In this document: positions 16,523 to 24,222 of the stretch, piece by piece
Numbering within the stretch: the stretch's first letter is position 1
Layout of the letters: each line of letters starts with the position of its first letter
Assembly (NCBI GenBank): GCA_019634595.1
Contig: JAHCBC010000002.1
Location: 558,001 to 622,000 of the forward strand
Source of the DNA: Akkermansiaceae bacterium
GTDB lineage: Bacteria; Verrucomicrobiota; Verrucomicrobiia; Verrucomicrobiales; Akkermansiaceae
Reading direction: 5' to 3'
Length of the DNA stretch: 64,000 nucleotides
The notes under the pieces: generated by a model
Database searches by the model: none
The model's input: the letters and a program-made list of their open reading frames with translations, nothing else
What the model was told of the DNA's origin: nothing
Position numbers and translations under genes: made by a program

Positions 16523-17614
16523 ATGGAAAGAATTCACGGTGCCGCATCTTATGTGTTGAAGTCGGACTTGGTGGAGGTGGCGGTCACGGGGGATGGCGGT
16601 CATCTCGCTCCGGTGAGCTTCAGGTTGGGGGACCGTGTGGTGTCCCCGTATGCGCTGGCGCCGTGGCTGCCGGATGAGGTGGACCAGGATCTGCCCGTAC
16701 TGCTCAAAAATCTCCGCGGCGATTTCCTCTGCCTGCCCTTCGGCCCGCAGGAAGGCGGCCAGCCCCATGGTGAGACAGCGAATTTCCCGTGGGAGGTGCT
16801 GGAGAAAACCCCCGATACGTTGCTCCTTCATATGGATGCCGGGGACATCGGCGCGTGCGTGAAGAAAGCCATCACGCTCAAGCCGGGCCACACCGCACTT
16901 TACATCGACCACCGGATCAAGGGGCTGGAGGGAGATTTCAACTACGGCAACCATCCCATCCTCGACCTGTCCGGCGTGAAGGGCCGCGTGACCGTCAGCC
17001 CCTTCCGCTGGGCGTCCGTCTATCCGCCCTATTTCTCCGATCCGAAGGACGGCGCGAGCCAGGCACTCCGGCGCAACGCCACCTTCACGGATTTGAAGCA
17101 CGTCCCGCTGCAAAACGGGCAGACCACGGACCTGACCCACTACCCGGCCCGCGCCGGAAATGATGATCTGGTGATGATGGTCAGCGTGCCCGCGACCGCG
17201 GAACAGCCGTTCGCCTGGTCGGCCGTGGTGTTCGACGGCTACGTCTGGTTCCAGCTCAAGAATCCCGCGGACTTCCCCGCGACCCTGTTCTGGCTGTCGA
17301 ACGGTGGCCGCTCCGCCGCTCCGTGGAACAGCCGTCACACCGGCAGGCTGGGCGTGGAAGAGGTCTGCTCGCATTTCTGCGATGGCGTGGATGTCTCCCG
17401 CCAGGATCTGCTCAAGGAGCATGGCATCCCCACGACCCGGCATTTCTCGAAGGACGAAAAGGTTTCGCTCCGGATCATCCAGGGCGTTGCGGCGGTGCCG
17501 GAGGGCTTCGGCGCGGTGGCGGAGATCGTTCCTGCTGGAGATGGCACCATTTCCATCGCTGGGGAACACGGCCAGAACGTCAGCGCGGCGGTCGATTGGA
17601 AATTCGTGCTCTGA
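16523..17614 (+). CDS. Galactose-mutarotase-like protein
   Basis: Starting at MERIHGAASYVLKSD (an in-frame ATG at 16487 is upstream), the 363-aa protein is an all-beta protein with the mutarotase-type pattern. VEVAVTGDGGHLAPVSF opens the sandwich, GGQPHGETANFPW carries His82, and FNYGNHPILDLSG carries His144. No signal peptide is seen. Aldose-1-epimerase-like proteins interconvert anomers or bind sugars. The location 210 nt behind the first TIM-barrel gene and ahead of the cupin and dehydrogenase genes supports a role in the same sugar pathway. Catalytic competence cannot be confirmed by eye. Confidence 0.65.
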   Translation: MERIHGAASYVLKSDLVEVAVTGDGGHLAPVSFRLGDRVVSPYALAPWLPDEVDQDLPVLLKNLRGDFLCLPFGPQEGGQPHGETANFPWEVLEKTPDTLLLHMDAGDIGACVKKAITLKPGHTALYIDHRIKGLEGDFNYGNHPILDLSGVKGRVTVSPFRWASVYPPYFSDPKDGASQALRRNATFTDLKHVPLQNGQTTDLTHYPARAGNDDLVMMVSVPATAEQPFAWSAVVFDGYVWFQLKNPADFPATLFWLSNGGRSAAPWNSRHTGRLGVEEVCSHFCDGVDVSRQDLLKEHGIPTTRHFSKDEKVSLRIIQGVAAVPEGFGAVAEIVPAGDGTISIAGEHGQNVSAAVDWKFVL

Positions 17615-17658
17615 CATTATTTGGAAAAAGTCAGACAATTCTTGAAAAAGATCTGACA
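17610..17658 (+). promoter_or_regulatory. Putative VapBC operator/promoter region
   Basis: TCTGACA occurs at 17610-17616 and 17652-17658, with an inverted partner GTCAGA at 17630-17635 between them, just upstream of vapB. A TTGAAA at 17642 and a GGGAG Shine-Dalgarno before ATG 17676 follow. VapB-type antitoxins commonly repress their own operon through such palindromic sites; its use here is inferred. Confidence 0.45.
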
Positions 17659-17675
17659 AGCTGGATATTGGGAGC

Positions 17676-17915
17676 ATGAAAATCAGCGTCGATCTATCCG
17701 AGGAGGAGCTGGAGGAAATCAGCCGGGTCACCGGCATGTCCAAGAAGGGTCCTGCCATCCGCAAGCTGGTGGTGGACGCCCTGCAGCTCCGTCGTCGCGC
17801 GGAGATCTCCGCCAAGTTCTTGTCCGGCGAATATTCCACAGAGTTGGAAGGCTACGAAGAAGCGAAAGCCTCCGACCGGTCGGAAGCATCTGACTTTGCC
17901 ACCCTATGGCGCTGA
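17676..17915 (+). CDS. vapB: VapB-family antitoxin
   Basis: The 79-aa protein begins MKISVDLSEEELEEISRVTG, a ribbon-helix-helix-like DNA-binding N-terminus. It is followed by SKKGPAIRKLVVDALQLRRRAEI and an acidic, flexible C-terminal tail that would wrap the toxin. Size and 10-nt overlap with the downstream PIN-domain gene are diagnostic of VapBC modules. It is expected to neutralise VapC and to autorepress the operon through the repeats at 17610-17658. A clear GGGAG ribosome-binding site precedes the start. Confidence 0.88.
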   Translation: MKISVDLSEEELEEISRVTGMSKKGPAIRKLVVDALQLRRRAEISAKFLSGEYSTELEGYEEAKASDRSEASDFATLWR

Positions 17916-18313
17916 TCCTTGATTCCTCATTGTGGGTTGATTTCACCCGGAGAAAATCACCCGCCGCCCTGAAGGCGAAGATCCATCCATGGATCATGGA
18001 TCCGCGCGCGGTTCTGTGCGAGATGGTTGCGTTCGAGGTGCTGCGGCACGCCACGGTCGCCGAGCGTGGTCCGCTCACGGCGCAGTTTTCCACTCTCCCG
18101 TTGCTGGCGACTCCGCCTACCCTCTGGCGGGAGGCCGCAAAGCTGGGCCAGGATTGCCGCGACAAGGGAACCAATGCGGGATCGATGGATCTTCTGATAG
18201 CCACCATCGCCCTTCATCACCGTGCGGAGCTGGTGACTTTTGATGCTGACTATCACGCGATCTCCGCTGTTTCAGGGTTGAAGGTCACGGTTCTCAGCAG
18301 GGCGATACCCTGA
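17906..18313 (+). CDS. vapC: VapC-family PIN-domain ribonuclease toxin
   Basis: This is a 135-aa PIN domain. The acidic catalytic residues are visible: Asp6 in LILDSSLWVDF, Glu39/Glu44 in CEMVAFEVLR, Asp95 in GSMDLLIATIAL and Asp113/Asp115 in VTFDADYHAIS. VapC toxins are Mg-dependent endoribonucleases that cut tRNA or rRNA. The start codon overlaps the end of vapB by 10 nt, implying translational coupling. All catalytic positions are intact, so the toxin is probably active. The module is embedded within the sugar cluster. Confidence 0.92.
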   Translation: MALILDSSLWVDFTRRKSPAALKAKIHPWIMDPRAVLCEMVAFEVLRHATVAERGPLTAQFSTLPLLATPPTLWREAAKLGQDCRDKGTNAGSMDLLIATIALHHRAELVTFDADYHAISAVSGLKVTVLSRAIP

Positions 18314-18439
18314 TCAGATCCGAGAATGATGTCCCCGATCCTTTCCACTTGCGAGAAAACGGCTTGCCTCCGCCCGTCCATCCGCTGAAATACAGAAATA
18401 CACGAAAAAAACCACGTTTTCCCACATTGCCCAAAATCC

Positions 18440-19702
18440 ATGAGCCATCCGCGCACCACCGAAGACCTGACGACCACTTCGTCGAATCTCAAGGCCCTCA
18501 TCGACGGCCATCTCGAAGACACCGGCGGCCTGCTCCGCCTTTCGCCGAACTGGGTTCCCCGTTCCTTCCTCCAGCCGGGCCGCCGCATCAAGCTGCACCC
18601 GGACGACACCTACGCCTACGGCCTGAGCCGCGGCGGCATCGACGAGCGCTGGTTCGGCTCCACCACGGAGACCGCGAACGAAGGCCGCGATGGTGACGAG
18701 GGACTGTCCTACGTCGTCGTGGGCAAGCAGCGCTTCACCCTGCGCGACGCCATCGCGGAGTCCGGCGCGGGCATCATCGGCAGCGCGCTTTGGGACAAGT
18801 ACTCGAAGTGGCCGGTCTATTCGAAGTTCTTCGACAACATGGGGCCGATCCCGCACCACATGCACCAGAGCTCGGAGCAAGCCGCTCTGGTCGGTCAGGA
18901 AGGGAAGCCGGAGTCCTACTACTTCCCGCCTCAGCACAACAACGTCGGCAACAATTTCCCCTACACCTTCATGGGCTTCGAGCCCGGCACCACCCGCCAG
19001 CAGGTCTATGACTGCATCAAGAACTGGCACAAGGGTGACAACAAGATCCTCGCGCTTTCGAAGGCCTACAAGCTGGAACCCGGCACCGGCTGGCTGATCG
19101 ATCCTTGTATCCTCCACGCCCCGGGTTCCCTCTGCACCTACGAACCACAGTGGGGTTCCGACGTGTTCGGCATGTACCAGAACCTCGTCGAAGGCCGCGA
19201 GGTGCCATGGTCCCTCCTTGTGAAGGACATGCCCGCCGACAAGCACCAGGACATCGACTTCATCATCGACCAGCTCGACTGGGAGAAGAACGTGGACCCG
19301 AACTTCAAGGACAACCACTACCTCGAGCCGGTCACCTCCCAGAAAGGCGAAGGCTACCACGACAAGTGGATCGTCTACGGCAAGGTGGACGGCTTCCAGT
19401 ACTTCACCGCGAAGGAACTCACCGTCGAGCCCGGCCACAGCGCCACCATCAAGGACAACGGCGCGTCGTCGTCGATCGTGGTTCAGGGCGAGGGCTACGC
19501 CAATAAGCTGCGTCTCACCTGCCCGAAGCTGCTTCGTTTCAATGAGCTCTCGCAGGACGAGTTCTTCGCCACCGAAGAAGCATCGAAAGCAGGCATCACG
19601 TACAAGAACACTTCGGACACCGAGCCGCTGGTGATCCTCCGCTACTTCGGACCAGAGGTGAACCCGGATGCTCCTGCAATGGGCGCATATAAGAACAAGT
19701 GA
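18440..19702 (+). CDS. Cupin isomerase related to mannose-6-phosphate isomerase class I
   Basis: The 420-aa cytosolic protein has a double-cupin layout: WVPRSFLQPGRRIKL early, the metal-site-like PHHMHQSSEQA (His139, His140, His142), a central helical segment, and a second cupin (about 310-410) with FTAKELTVEPGHSATI. This resembles class I phosphomannose-isomerase-type proteins, but the substrate is unknown. The position between the mutarotase-like and second TIM-barrel genes suggests conversion of an imported sugar or sugar phosphate. The stop codon overlaps the GTG start of the next gene by 4 nt. Confidence 0.72.
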   Translation: MSHPRTTEDLTTTSSNLKALIDGHLEDTGGLLRLSPNWVPRSFLQPGRRIKLHPDDTYAYGLSRGGIDERWFGSTTETANEGRDGDEGLSYVVVGKQRFTLRDAIAESGAGIIGSALWDKYSKWPVYSKFFDNMGPIPHHMHQSSEQAALVGQEGKPESYYFPPQHNNVGNNFPYTFMGFEPGTTRQQVYDCIKNWHKGDNKILALSKAYKLEPGTGWLIDPCILHAPGSLCTYEPQWGSDVFGMYQNLVEGREVPWSLLVKDMPADKHQDIDFIIDQLDWEKNVDPNFKDNHYLEPVTSQKGEGYHDKWIVYGKVDGFQYFTAKELTVEPGHSATIKDNGASSSIVVQGEGYANKLRLTCPKLLRFNELSQDEFFATEEASKAGITYKNTSDTEPLVILRYFGPEVNPDAPAMGAYKNK

Positions 19703-19977
19703 GATACCTCCTCACATTCGCGGCGGCTCTCCTCGCTTGCTCCTGCGCTTTTCATGAGCCCAGGAGTGAGCGCGTGACTTTGCGCGAGGGCAGTGAGGTG
19801 GCGAGGATCAAGATCCGCGACGTTTACCCTGACAGTGTGGTCGTCTCGTGGCCTTACAGCGTGAAGCCCTCCCTGCTCAAGCCGGGACAAGCCGCTGAAT
19901 ACGATGAGCATCGCCTAACCTTGATCCGAATCAATCCCCGCGGACGCAGCGCTGATTTCGAACACACTTGGCGGTGA
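19699..19977 (+). CDS. Small lipoprotein, translationally coupled
   Basis: The gene starts with GTG at 19699 in the overlap GTGA with the stop of the cupin gene. The 92-aa product [20 protein letters not shown] has a lipobox (Cys14 or Cys16). It continues as a small beta-rich domain ([31 protein letters not shown]). The family is not recognised. Coupling to the cupin gene suggests joint expression, but an envelope lipoprotein in a cytosolic pathway operon is unexpected. Confidence 0.65.
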   Translation: MRYLLTFAAALLACSCAFHEPRSERVTLREGSEVARIKIRDVYPDSVVVSWPYSVKPSLLKPGQAAEYDEHRLTLIRINPRGRSADFEHTWR

Positions 19978-20026
19978 TCCCGTCCGCATTTCATTTCGCT
20001 TCAAAAACACAAAACGAATCCTTCCC

Positions 20027-21028
20027 ATGAAACTCCATAACGCCATGTGGCCCGGCCTTGTCGGGAAAGAACCCGGCACCGACCACCCGCCGATCCCGCT
20101 CGACCGCATGATCGAGCTGACCGTCAACGCGTCCGTCAACGGCCGCAAATTCGACGGTATCGACCTGTTCCTGTTCCATCCTCATACGGACCCGGACATT
20201 TCCGAAAGCGACCTGCGCGCCATGGCGGACAAGATCGCCGCCGCCGGCCTGAGCGTCGGTTCGCTCGTTGCTCCGGTTTGGCCGGGCACCGTCGGTGGCA
20301 GCGCCTTCGGCTCCGCGGAGGACCGGAAGAACTTCGTGCTGGCCATCGAGAAAGCCTGCCGCATCGCGAAGATCCTCAATGACCATGGCGTGCGGAAGTC
20401 CGGCGTGCTCCGGATCGACACCGCCGGCGGAGTGGATGCTTTCCTGGAAGACCCTGCGGGCAACACGAAGAAGATCGCCGAGACCTTCCGCGAGGCGGGC
20501 AAGATCGCCCAACAGAACGGTGAGCGCCTCGCCGCCGAGGGTGAGATCTGCTGGGGTGGCATGCACTCGTGGAAAGCGATGCTGGATACGCTGGAGGCGA
20601 CCGGCATGCCGGACGTCGTCGGCTTCCAGGCGGACCTCGCCCACACCTACCTTTACCTCATGGGCTACAACGCCCCGGAGGCCGCGCTGCTCCAGCCCGG
20701 CTACACTGACGAGGAGTTCTGGCCGGCCTACAAGACGCTGACCGACGCGCTGCGCCCGTGGACCATCGACTTCCACGTCGCCCAGAACGACGGCACCGTC
20801 CACGGCACCGGCTCCCACGACAAGACGGGCCGCCACTGCCCGGCGGACGATCCGAACGGCAAGCTGGATATCGCGAAGGCCTCCACCTACTGGCTCAAGG
20901 ACGCGGACAAGCGCGGCATCAAGCACATCTGTTGGGACGGCTGCATGTTCCCGAACGAGACGCTCGAGAAGCAGGAAACCTGGAACACCATCCTTGGCGC
21001 GATGATCAAGGTGGACGAAGCCATCTGA
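20027..21028 (+). CDS. Xylose-isomerase-like TIM-barrel protein (sugar isomerase/epimerase family), copy 2
   Basis: The 333-aa protein is not closely similar by eye to the protein encoded at 15299 but shares the fold type. Candidate ligands are [10 protein letters not shown] (Glu173), [10 protein letters not shown] (Asp203, His206) and [10 protein letters not shown] (His250), with [10 protein letters not shown] (Asp304) late in the barrel. No signal peptide is present. It lies 84 nt before the Gfo/Idh/MocA gene, and the pairing of such epimerases with this oxidoreductase type is very common in oxidation-based sugar or inositol pathways. The reaction is not known. Confidence 0.75.
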   Translation: MKLHNAMWPGLVGKEPGTDHPPIPLDRMIELTVNASVNGRKFDGIDLFLFHPHTDPDISESDLRAMADKIAAAGLSVGSLVAPVWPGTVGGSAFGSAEDRKNFVLAIEKACRIAKILNDHGVRKSGVLRIDTAGGVDAFLEDPAGNTKKIAETFREAGKIAQQNGERLAAEGEICWGGMHSWKAMLDTLEATGMPDVVGFQADLAHTYLYLMGYNAPEAALLQPGYTDEEFWPAYKTLTDALRPWTIDFHVAQNDGTVHGTGSHDKTGRHCPADDPNGKLDIAKASTYWLKDADKRGIKHICWDGCMFPNETLEKQETWNTILGAMIKVDEAI

Positions 21029-21112
21029 TCACTGGGACCGCGGAATTCATTCCGCTCTTCCTTCCTTACCCAACCATCCAAGCGGACTGAAGTCCGCGCT
21101 CCATCCATTCCA

Positions 21113-22264
21113 ATGTCCAAAAAAGAAATCCGCATCGGCCTCATCGGCTACGGCTTCATGGGCCGCACCCACTCGAACGCCTACTCCCAGCTCTCCCATT
21201 TCTTCGATACCGAGCACGTGCCCGTCCGCCAGGCGGTCTGCGGCCGTGACGAGGCGAAGGTGAAGGCCTTCGCCGAGAAGTGGGGCTACGCTTCCTACGA
21301 AACCGACTGGCGCGAGCTGGTGAAGCGCGAGGACATCGACGCCGTCGATATCTGCACGCCGAACGACTCCCACGCCGAGATCGCGCTCGAGTGCATCAAG
21401 CACGGCAAGATGATCCTCTGTGAGAAGCCGCTCGCGCTCGATGGTGTGCAGGGTGAGAAGATGGTCGAAGCCGTCGAGGCATCCGGCCTGCCGAACCTCG
21501 TCTGGTACAACTACCGCTTCCTCCCGGCTGTCACGCTGGCGAAGAACATCGTGGATGCCGGTGAACTCGGCCGCGTGTTCCACTACCGCGCGAACTTCCT
21601 GCAAGACTGGACCATTTCCGAAGAACTGCCGCAGGGTGGTGCCGGACTCTGGCGTCTGGATGCGGCGGCCGCAGGCTCCGGTGTGACCGGCGACCTGCTC
21701 GCCCACTGCATCGACACCGCCCGCTGGATCAACGGTGACATCGTCTCCGTGTCCGCGATGACGGAGACCTTCATCAAGGAGCGCGTCCACACCGCCACCG
21801 GAGAGAAGCACCCGGTGACCATCGACGACGCGTGCGCGTTCATCGCCCGCTTCGAGAACGGCTCGCTGGCGATCTTCGAATCGACCCGCTACGCCCGCGG
21901 CCACAAGGCGCTCTACACCTTCGAGATCAACGGCGAGAAGAAGTCACTGGCGTGGGATCTCCACGACATGAACTACCTCTCGTATTTCGACCACGGCGTT
22001 CCCGGCGACCGCCGCGGCTGGACGAACATCCACGCCACGGACGGGGACCATCCGTATTCCGGCAACTGGTGGGTTCCGGGCCTCTGCCTTGGCTATGAGC
22101 ACTCCTTCACCCATGAGCTGGCGGAGTTCTTCAAGTCGCTCGACGATCCATCGGCGGAGAAGCGCTACCCGGACTTCCGCCACGCGCTGGGCACCCAGTA
22201 CGTGTGCGACGCCGTGCTTGAGTCCGCGAAGACCAAGCAGTGGGTGGATGTGAAGAAAGCCTGA
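21113..22264 (+). CDS. Gfo/Idh/MocA-family NAD(P)-dependent oxidoreductase
   Basis: The 383-aa cytosolic protein has an N-terminal Rossmann motif ([19 protein letters not shown]), [11 protein letters not shown] and the family hallmark CEKPLA (EKP at 104-106). The C-terminal substrate domain has [13 protein letters not shown], with the usual D-x3-H type arrangement. These enzymes oxidise or reduce sugar hydroxyls, often at C2, C3 or C5. It ends the plus-strand sugar cluster and is followed by a strong terminator at 22291-22325. Specificity is unassigned. Confidence 0.88.
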   Translation: MSKKEIRIGLIGYGFMGRTHSNAYSQLSHFFDTEHVPVRQAVCGRDEAKVKAFAEKWGYASYETDWRELVKREDIDAVDICTPNDSHAEIALECIKHGKMILCEKPLALDGVQGEKMVEAVEASGLPNLVWYNYRFLPAVTLAKNIVDAGELGRVFHYRANFLQDWTISEELPQGGAGLWRLDAAAAGSGVTGDLLAHCIDTARWINGDIVSVSAMTETFIKERVHTATGEKHPVTIDDACAFIARFENGSLAIFESTRYARGHKALYTFEINGEKKSLAWDLHDMNYLSYFDHGVPGDRRGWTNIHATDGDHPYSGNWWVPGLCLGYEHSFTHELAEFFKSLDDPSAEKRYPDFRHALGTQYVCDAVLESAKTKQWVDVKKA

Positions 22265-22290
22265 GGGTATTCTTTTCGACTGTCTTCATG

Positions 22291-22325
22291 GCCCCGGTCC
22301 GGTTCTTCCGGTCCGGGGCTTTTTC
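22291..22325 (+). terminator. Rho-independent terminator after the sugar cluster
   Basis: A 12-nt arm GCCCCGGTCCGG (22291-22302) pairs with CCGGTCCGGGGC (22308-22319) with one mismatch and a TTCTT loop, followed by a T-rich tail. It ends transcription from the 21113 gene before the convergent avtA. Confidence 0.9.
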
Positions 22326-22333
22326 TCGCTCCA

Positions 22334-23605
22334 TCAAGCCTCCTTCCATGCCCGCCGGACTTCCTCCGCGATGATGCGCAGGCCGTCACGGACGACCGCT
22401 TCATCCATCGCGTAGGACACGCGGATGCATTCGTGGCGGTGCTTCCAGTCCTGGTCATCGTCGCCGAAGAAGAAGTAGTGGCCGGGGATGACGAGCACCT
22501 CGCGTTGCTTGAGGCGCTGGTAGAGTTCCATCGAGGTGATGGGCAGACCGGGGAACCAGAACCACAGGAACAGCGCGCCCTCGCTGCGGTGCATGCGCCA
22601 TGCGATGTCATCGCCGAAGGCCTCCTCCGCCGCCTGCCGGGCGAGCCGGTTTTTCTCCAGATAGAACGGCCCGACGACTTCCTTGCTCAGGCGGAGGATC
22701 TCCCCGGATTCGACGAGGGGCAGGGCGACCTGCTGGCCGATGTTCGGGTTGGACAGTCCCGCGATGGCACTGATGGATCCCAGCGCCCGGATGATCTGCA
22801 GAGGGCCGACGACGATGCCGGTGCGCGCGCCGGGCAGTCCGATTTTCGACAGGCTCAGCGTGAGGATCACATGCTCATCCCAGTGCGGGTTGATGTCGGA
22901 AAAGAGGATGCCGGGAAACGGCGCGCCGTAGGCGTTGTCGATGATGAGCGGGATGCCGTGGGCTTTCGCCAGGTCGGACAGGTGCCGGATCTCTTCATCG
23001 GTGAGAACGTTGCCGGTGGGGTTGGTGGGGCGTGAGGCGCAGATGGCGGCGATGTCGGGCGTGATCTCCAGCTTGTCGAAATCGACGCGGTATTTGAAAC
23101 CGTGCTCGCTTTCCTCCTCGATGATGGGGCGGACCGCGCGGAAGAGACCCCCGCCGTGTCCCTGGTCCGCGTAGCCGATGTATTCCGGTACCAGGGGCAG
23201 CAGGATTTTTTTACGAGTGCCGTCCGGCATTTCGCCCGCCAGCAGGTTGAAGAGGAAGTAGAAGGCGGTCTGGCCACCGCTGGTGATGCCCACGTTTTCC
23301 GGCGTGATGTTCCAGCCGAACTGCTCCCGCAGCAAGGTGGCGATGGCGCGGATGAACTTCGGGTTTCCGTTCGGCGGATCATAGGAGGTCAGCGCGCGGT
23401 CAATGCCGCCCGGTTCATCCAGCAGTTCCTCCAGCCGCCTGCGCCAGACGGACTCCATCTCCGGGATGCGGGCCGGTTGTCCGCCGCCCAGCATCTTCAG
23501 GTCCGGGCCGCCGCCCGCGAGTGCGTGGCCGAGGTCGTCCATGAGTTCACCGATGCCGCTGCCACATCCGAGGCGGCGGCCGAAGTTGGAAAATTCGTAT
23601 GACAT
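22334..23605 (-). CDS. avtA: Valine-pyruvate aminotransferase
   Basis: Starting at MSYEFSNFGRRLGCGSG (423 aa), this PLP fold-type I aminotransferase matches remembered E. coli AvtA block by block: MLGGGQPARIPEM, PLVPEYIGYADQG, CASRPTNPTGNV, IIDNAYGAPFPGI, the PLP-lysine region LSLSKIGLPGARTG, and the C-terminal VLVIPGHYFF. AvtA transfers the amino group between valine or alanine and the 2-keto acids of branched-chain and alanine metabolism. It is divergent from the peroxiredoxin gene across about 75 nt and convergent with the sugar cluster. Confidence 0.92.
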   Translation of the reverse strand: MSYEFSNFGRRLGCGSGIGELMDDLGHALAGGGPDLKMLGGGQPARIPEMESVWRRRLEELLDEPGGIDRALTSYDPPNGNPKFIRAIATLLREQFGWNITPENVGITSGGQTAFYFLFNLLAGEMPDGTRKKILLPLVPEYIGYADQGHGGGLFRAVRPIIEEESEHGFKYRVDFDKLEITPDIAAICASRPTNPTGNVLTDEEIRHLSDLAKAHGIPLIIDNAYGAPFPGILFSDINPHWDEHVILTLSLSKIGLPGARTGIVVGPLQIIRALGSISAIAGLSNPNIGQQVALPLVESGEILRLSKEVVGPFYLEKNRLARQAAEEAFGDDIAWRMHRSEGALFLWFWFPGLPITSMELYQRLKQREVLVIPGHYFFFGDDDQDWKHRHECIRVSYAMDEAVVRDGLRIIAEEVRRAWKEA

Positions 23606-23679
23606 GGGGATAGCTGGTTTGACCGGTGGTGAACCGCTTCTATACTCCGGGTCCAATCCCGAACAACTCCGAAACCACC

Positions 23680-24171
23680 ATGTCCATCAAAGCCGGCGAC
23701 CAAGCCCCTGATTTCACACTCGTCACGCTCGCCGAAGACGGGCCGCAACTCGTCAAACTGTCCGATGAGTACGCGAAGTCGAACGTCGTCCTCGTTTTCG
23801 TTCCCGCCGCGTTCACCGGCGTCTGCACCACGGAGCTGTGCGACCTGACCTCCGGCCTCTCCGCCTATGAGGAACTCGGCGCGAAGGTGTTCGGCATCTC
23901 CGGTGACAGCCCCTTCGCCCAAGGCGAGTGGGCGAAAAAGGAAGGCATCACCATCCCGCTGCTGAGCGACTACGAACACAAGGTGGCGGAAGCCTACGGC
24001 ATCGCCTACACCAGCTTCCTGCCGGAGAAGAATCTCATCTTCGGTGGTGTGGCGAAGCGTTCCGCCTTCGTCATCGACAAAAACGGCGTCGTCCAATACG
24101 CCGAGGTTCAGGAGCATCCGAAGGACCTGCCCGACTTCGAAAAAGTGAAGGAAACCCTCAAGGGTCTCTGA
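23680..24171 (+). CDS. Peroxiredoxin (AhpE/1-Cys-like group)
   Basis: The 163-aa thioredoxin-fold protein starts at MSIKAGDQAPDFTL; 18 extra in-frame codons upstream are not needed. The peroxiredoxin signature PAAFTGVC supplies Pro42, Thr46 and peroxidatic Cys49, with another Cys at 54 (TTELC). The lack of a distant resolving Cys suggests an AhpE-like mechanism or Cys54 as resolver. It reduces hydroperoxides in the cytosol. A terminator-like hairpin lies just after the gene. Confidence 0.9.
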   Translation: MSIKAGDQAPDFTLVTLAEDGPQLVKLSDEYAKSNVVLVFVPAAFTGVCTTELCDLTSGLSAYEELGAKVFGISGDSPFAQGEWAKKEGITIPLLSDYEHKVAEAYGIAYTSFLPEKNLIFGGVAKRSAFVIDKNGVVQYAEVQEHPKDLPDFEKVKETLKGL

Positions 24172-24190
24172 ACGACTTTTTTCCATGGGA

Positions 24191-24218
24191 AAGCCGCGGG
24201 TGCCCCCCGTGGCTTTTT
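24191..24218. terminator. Terminator between peroxiredoxin and convergent delta-60 gene
   Basis: GCCGCGGG and CCCGTGGC arms (24193-24213) form a short GC-rich stem followed by TTTTT on the plus strand, with an A-run upstream that would also serve the opposing gene ending at 24223. Confidence 0.75.
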
Positions 24219-24222
24219 CATT

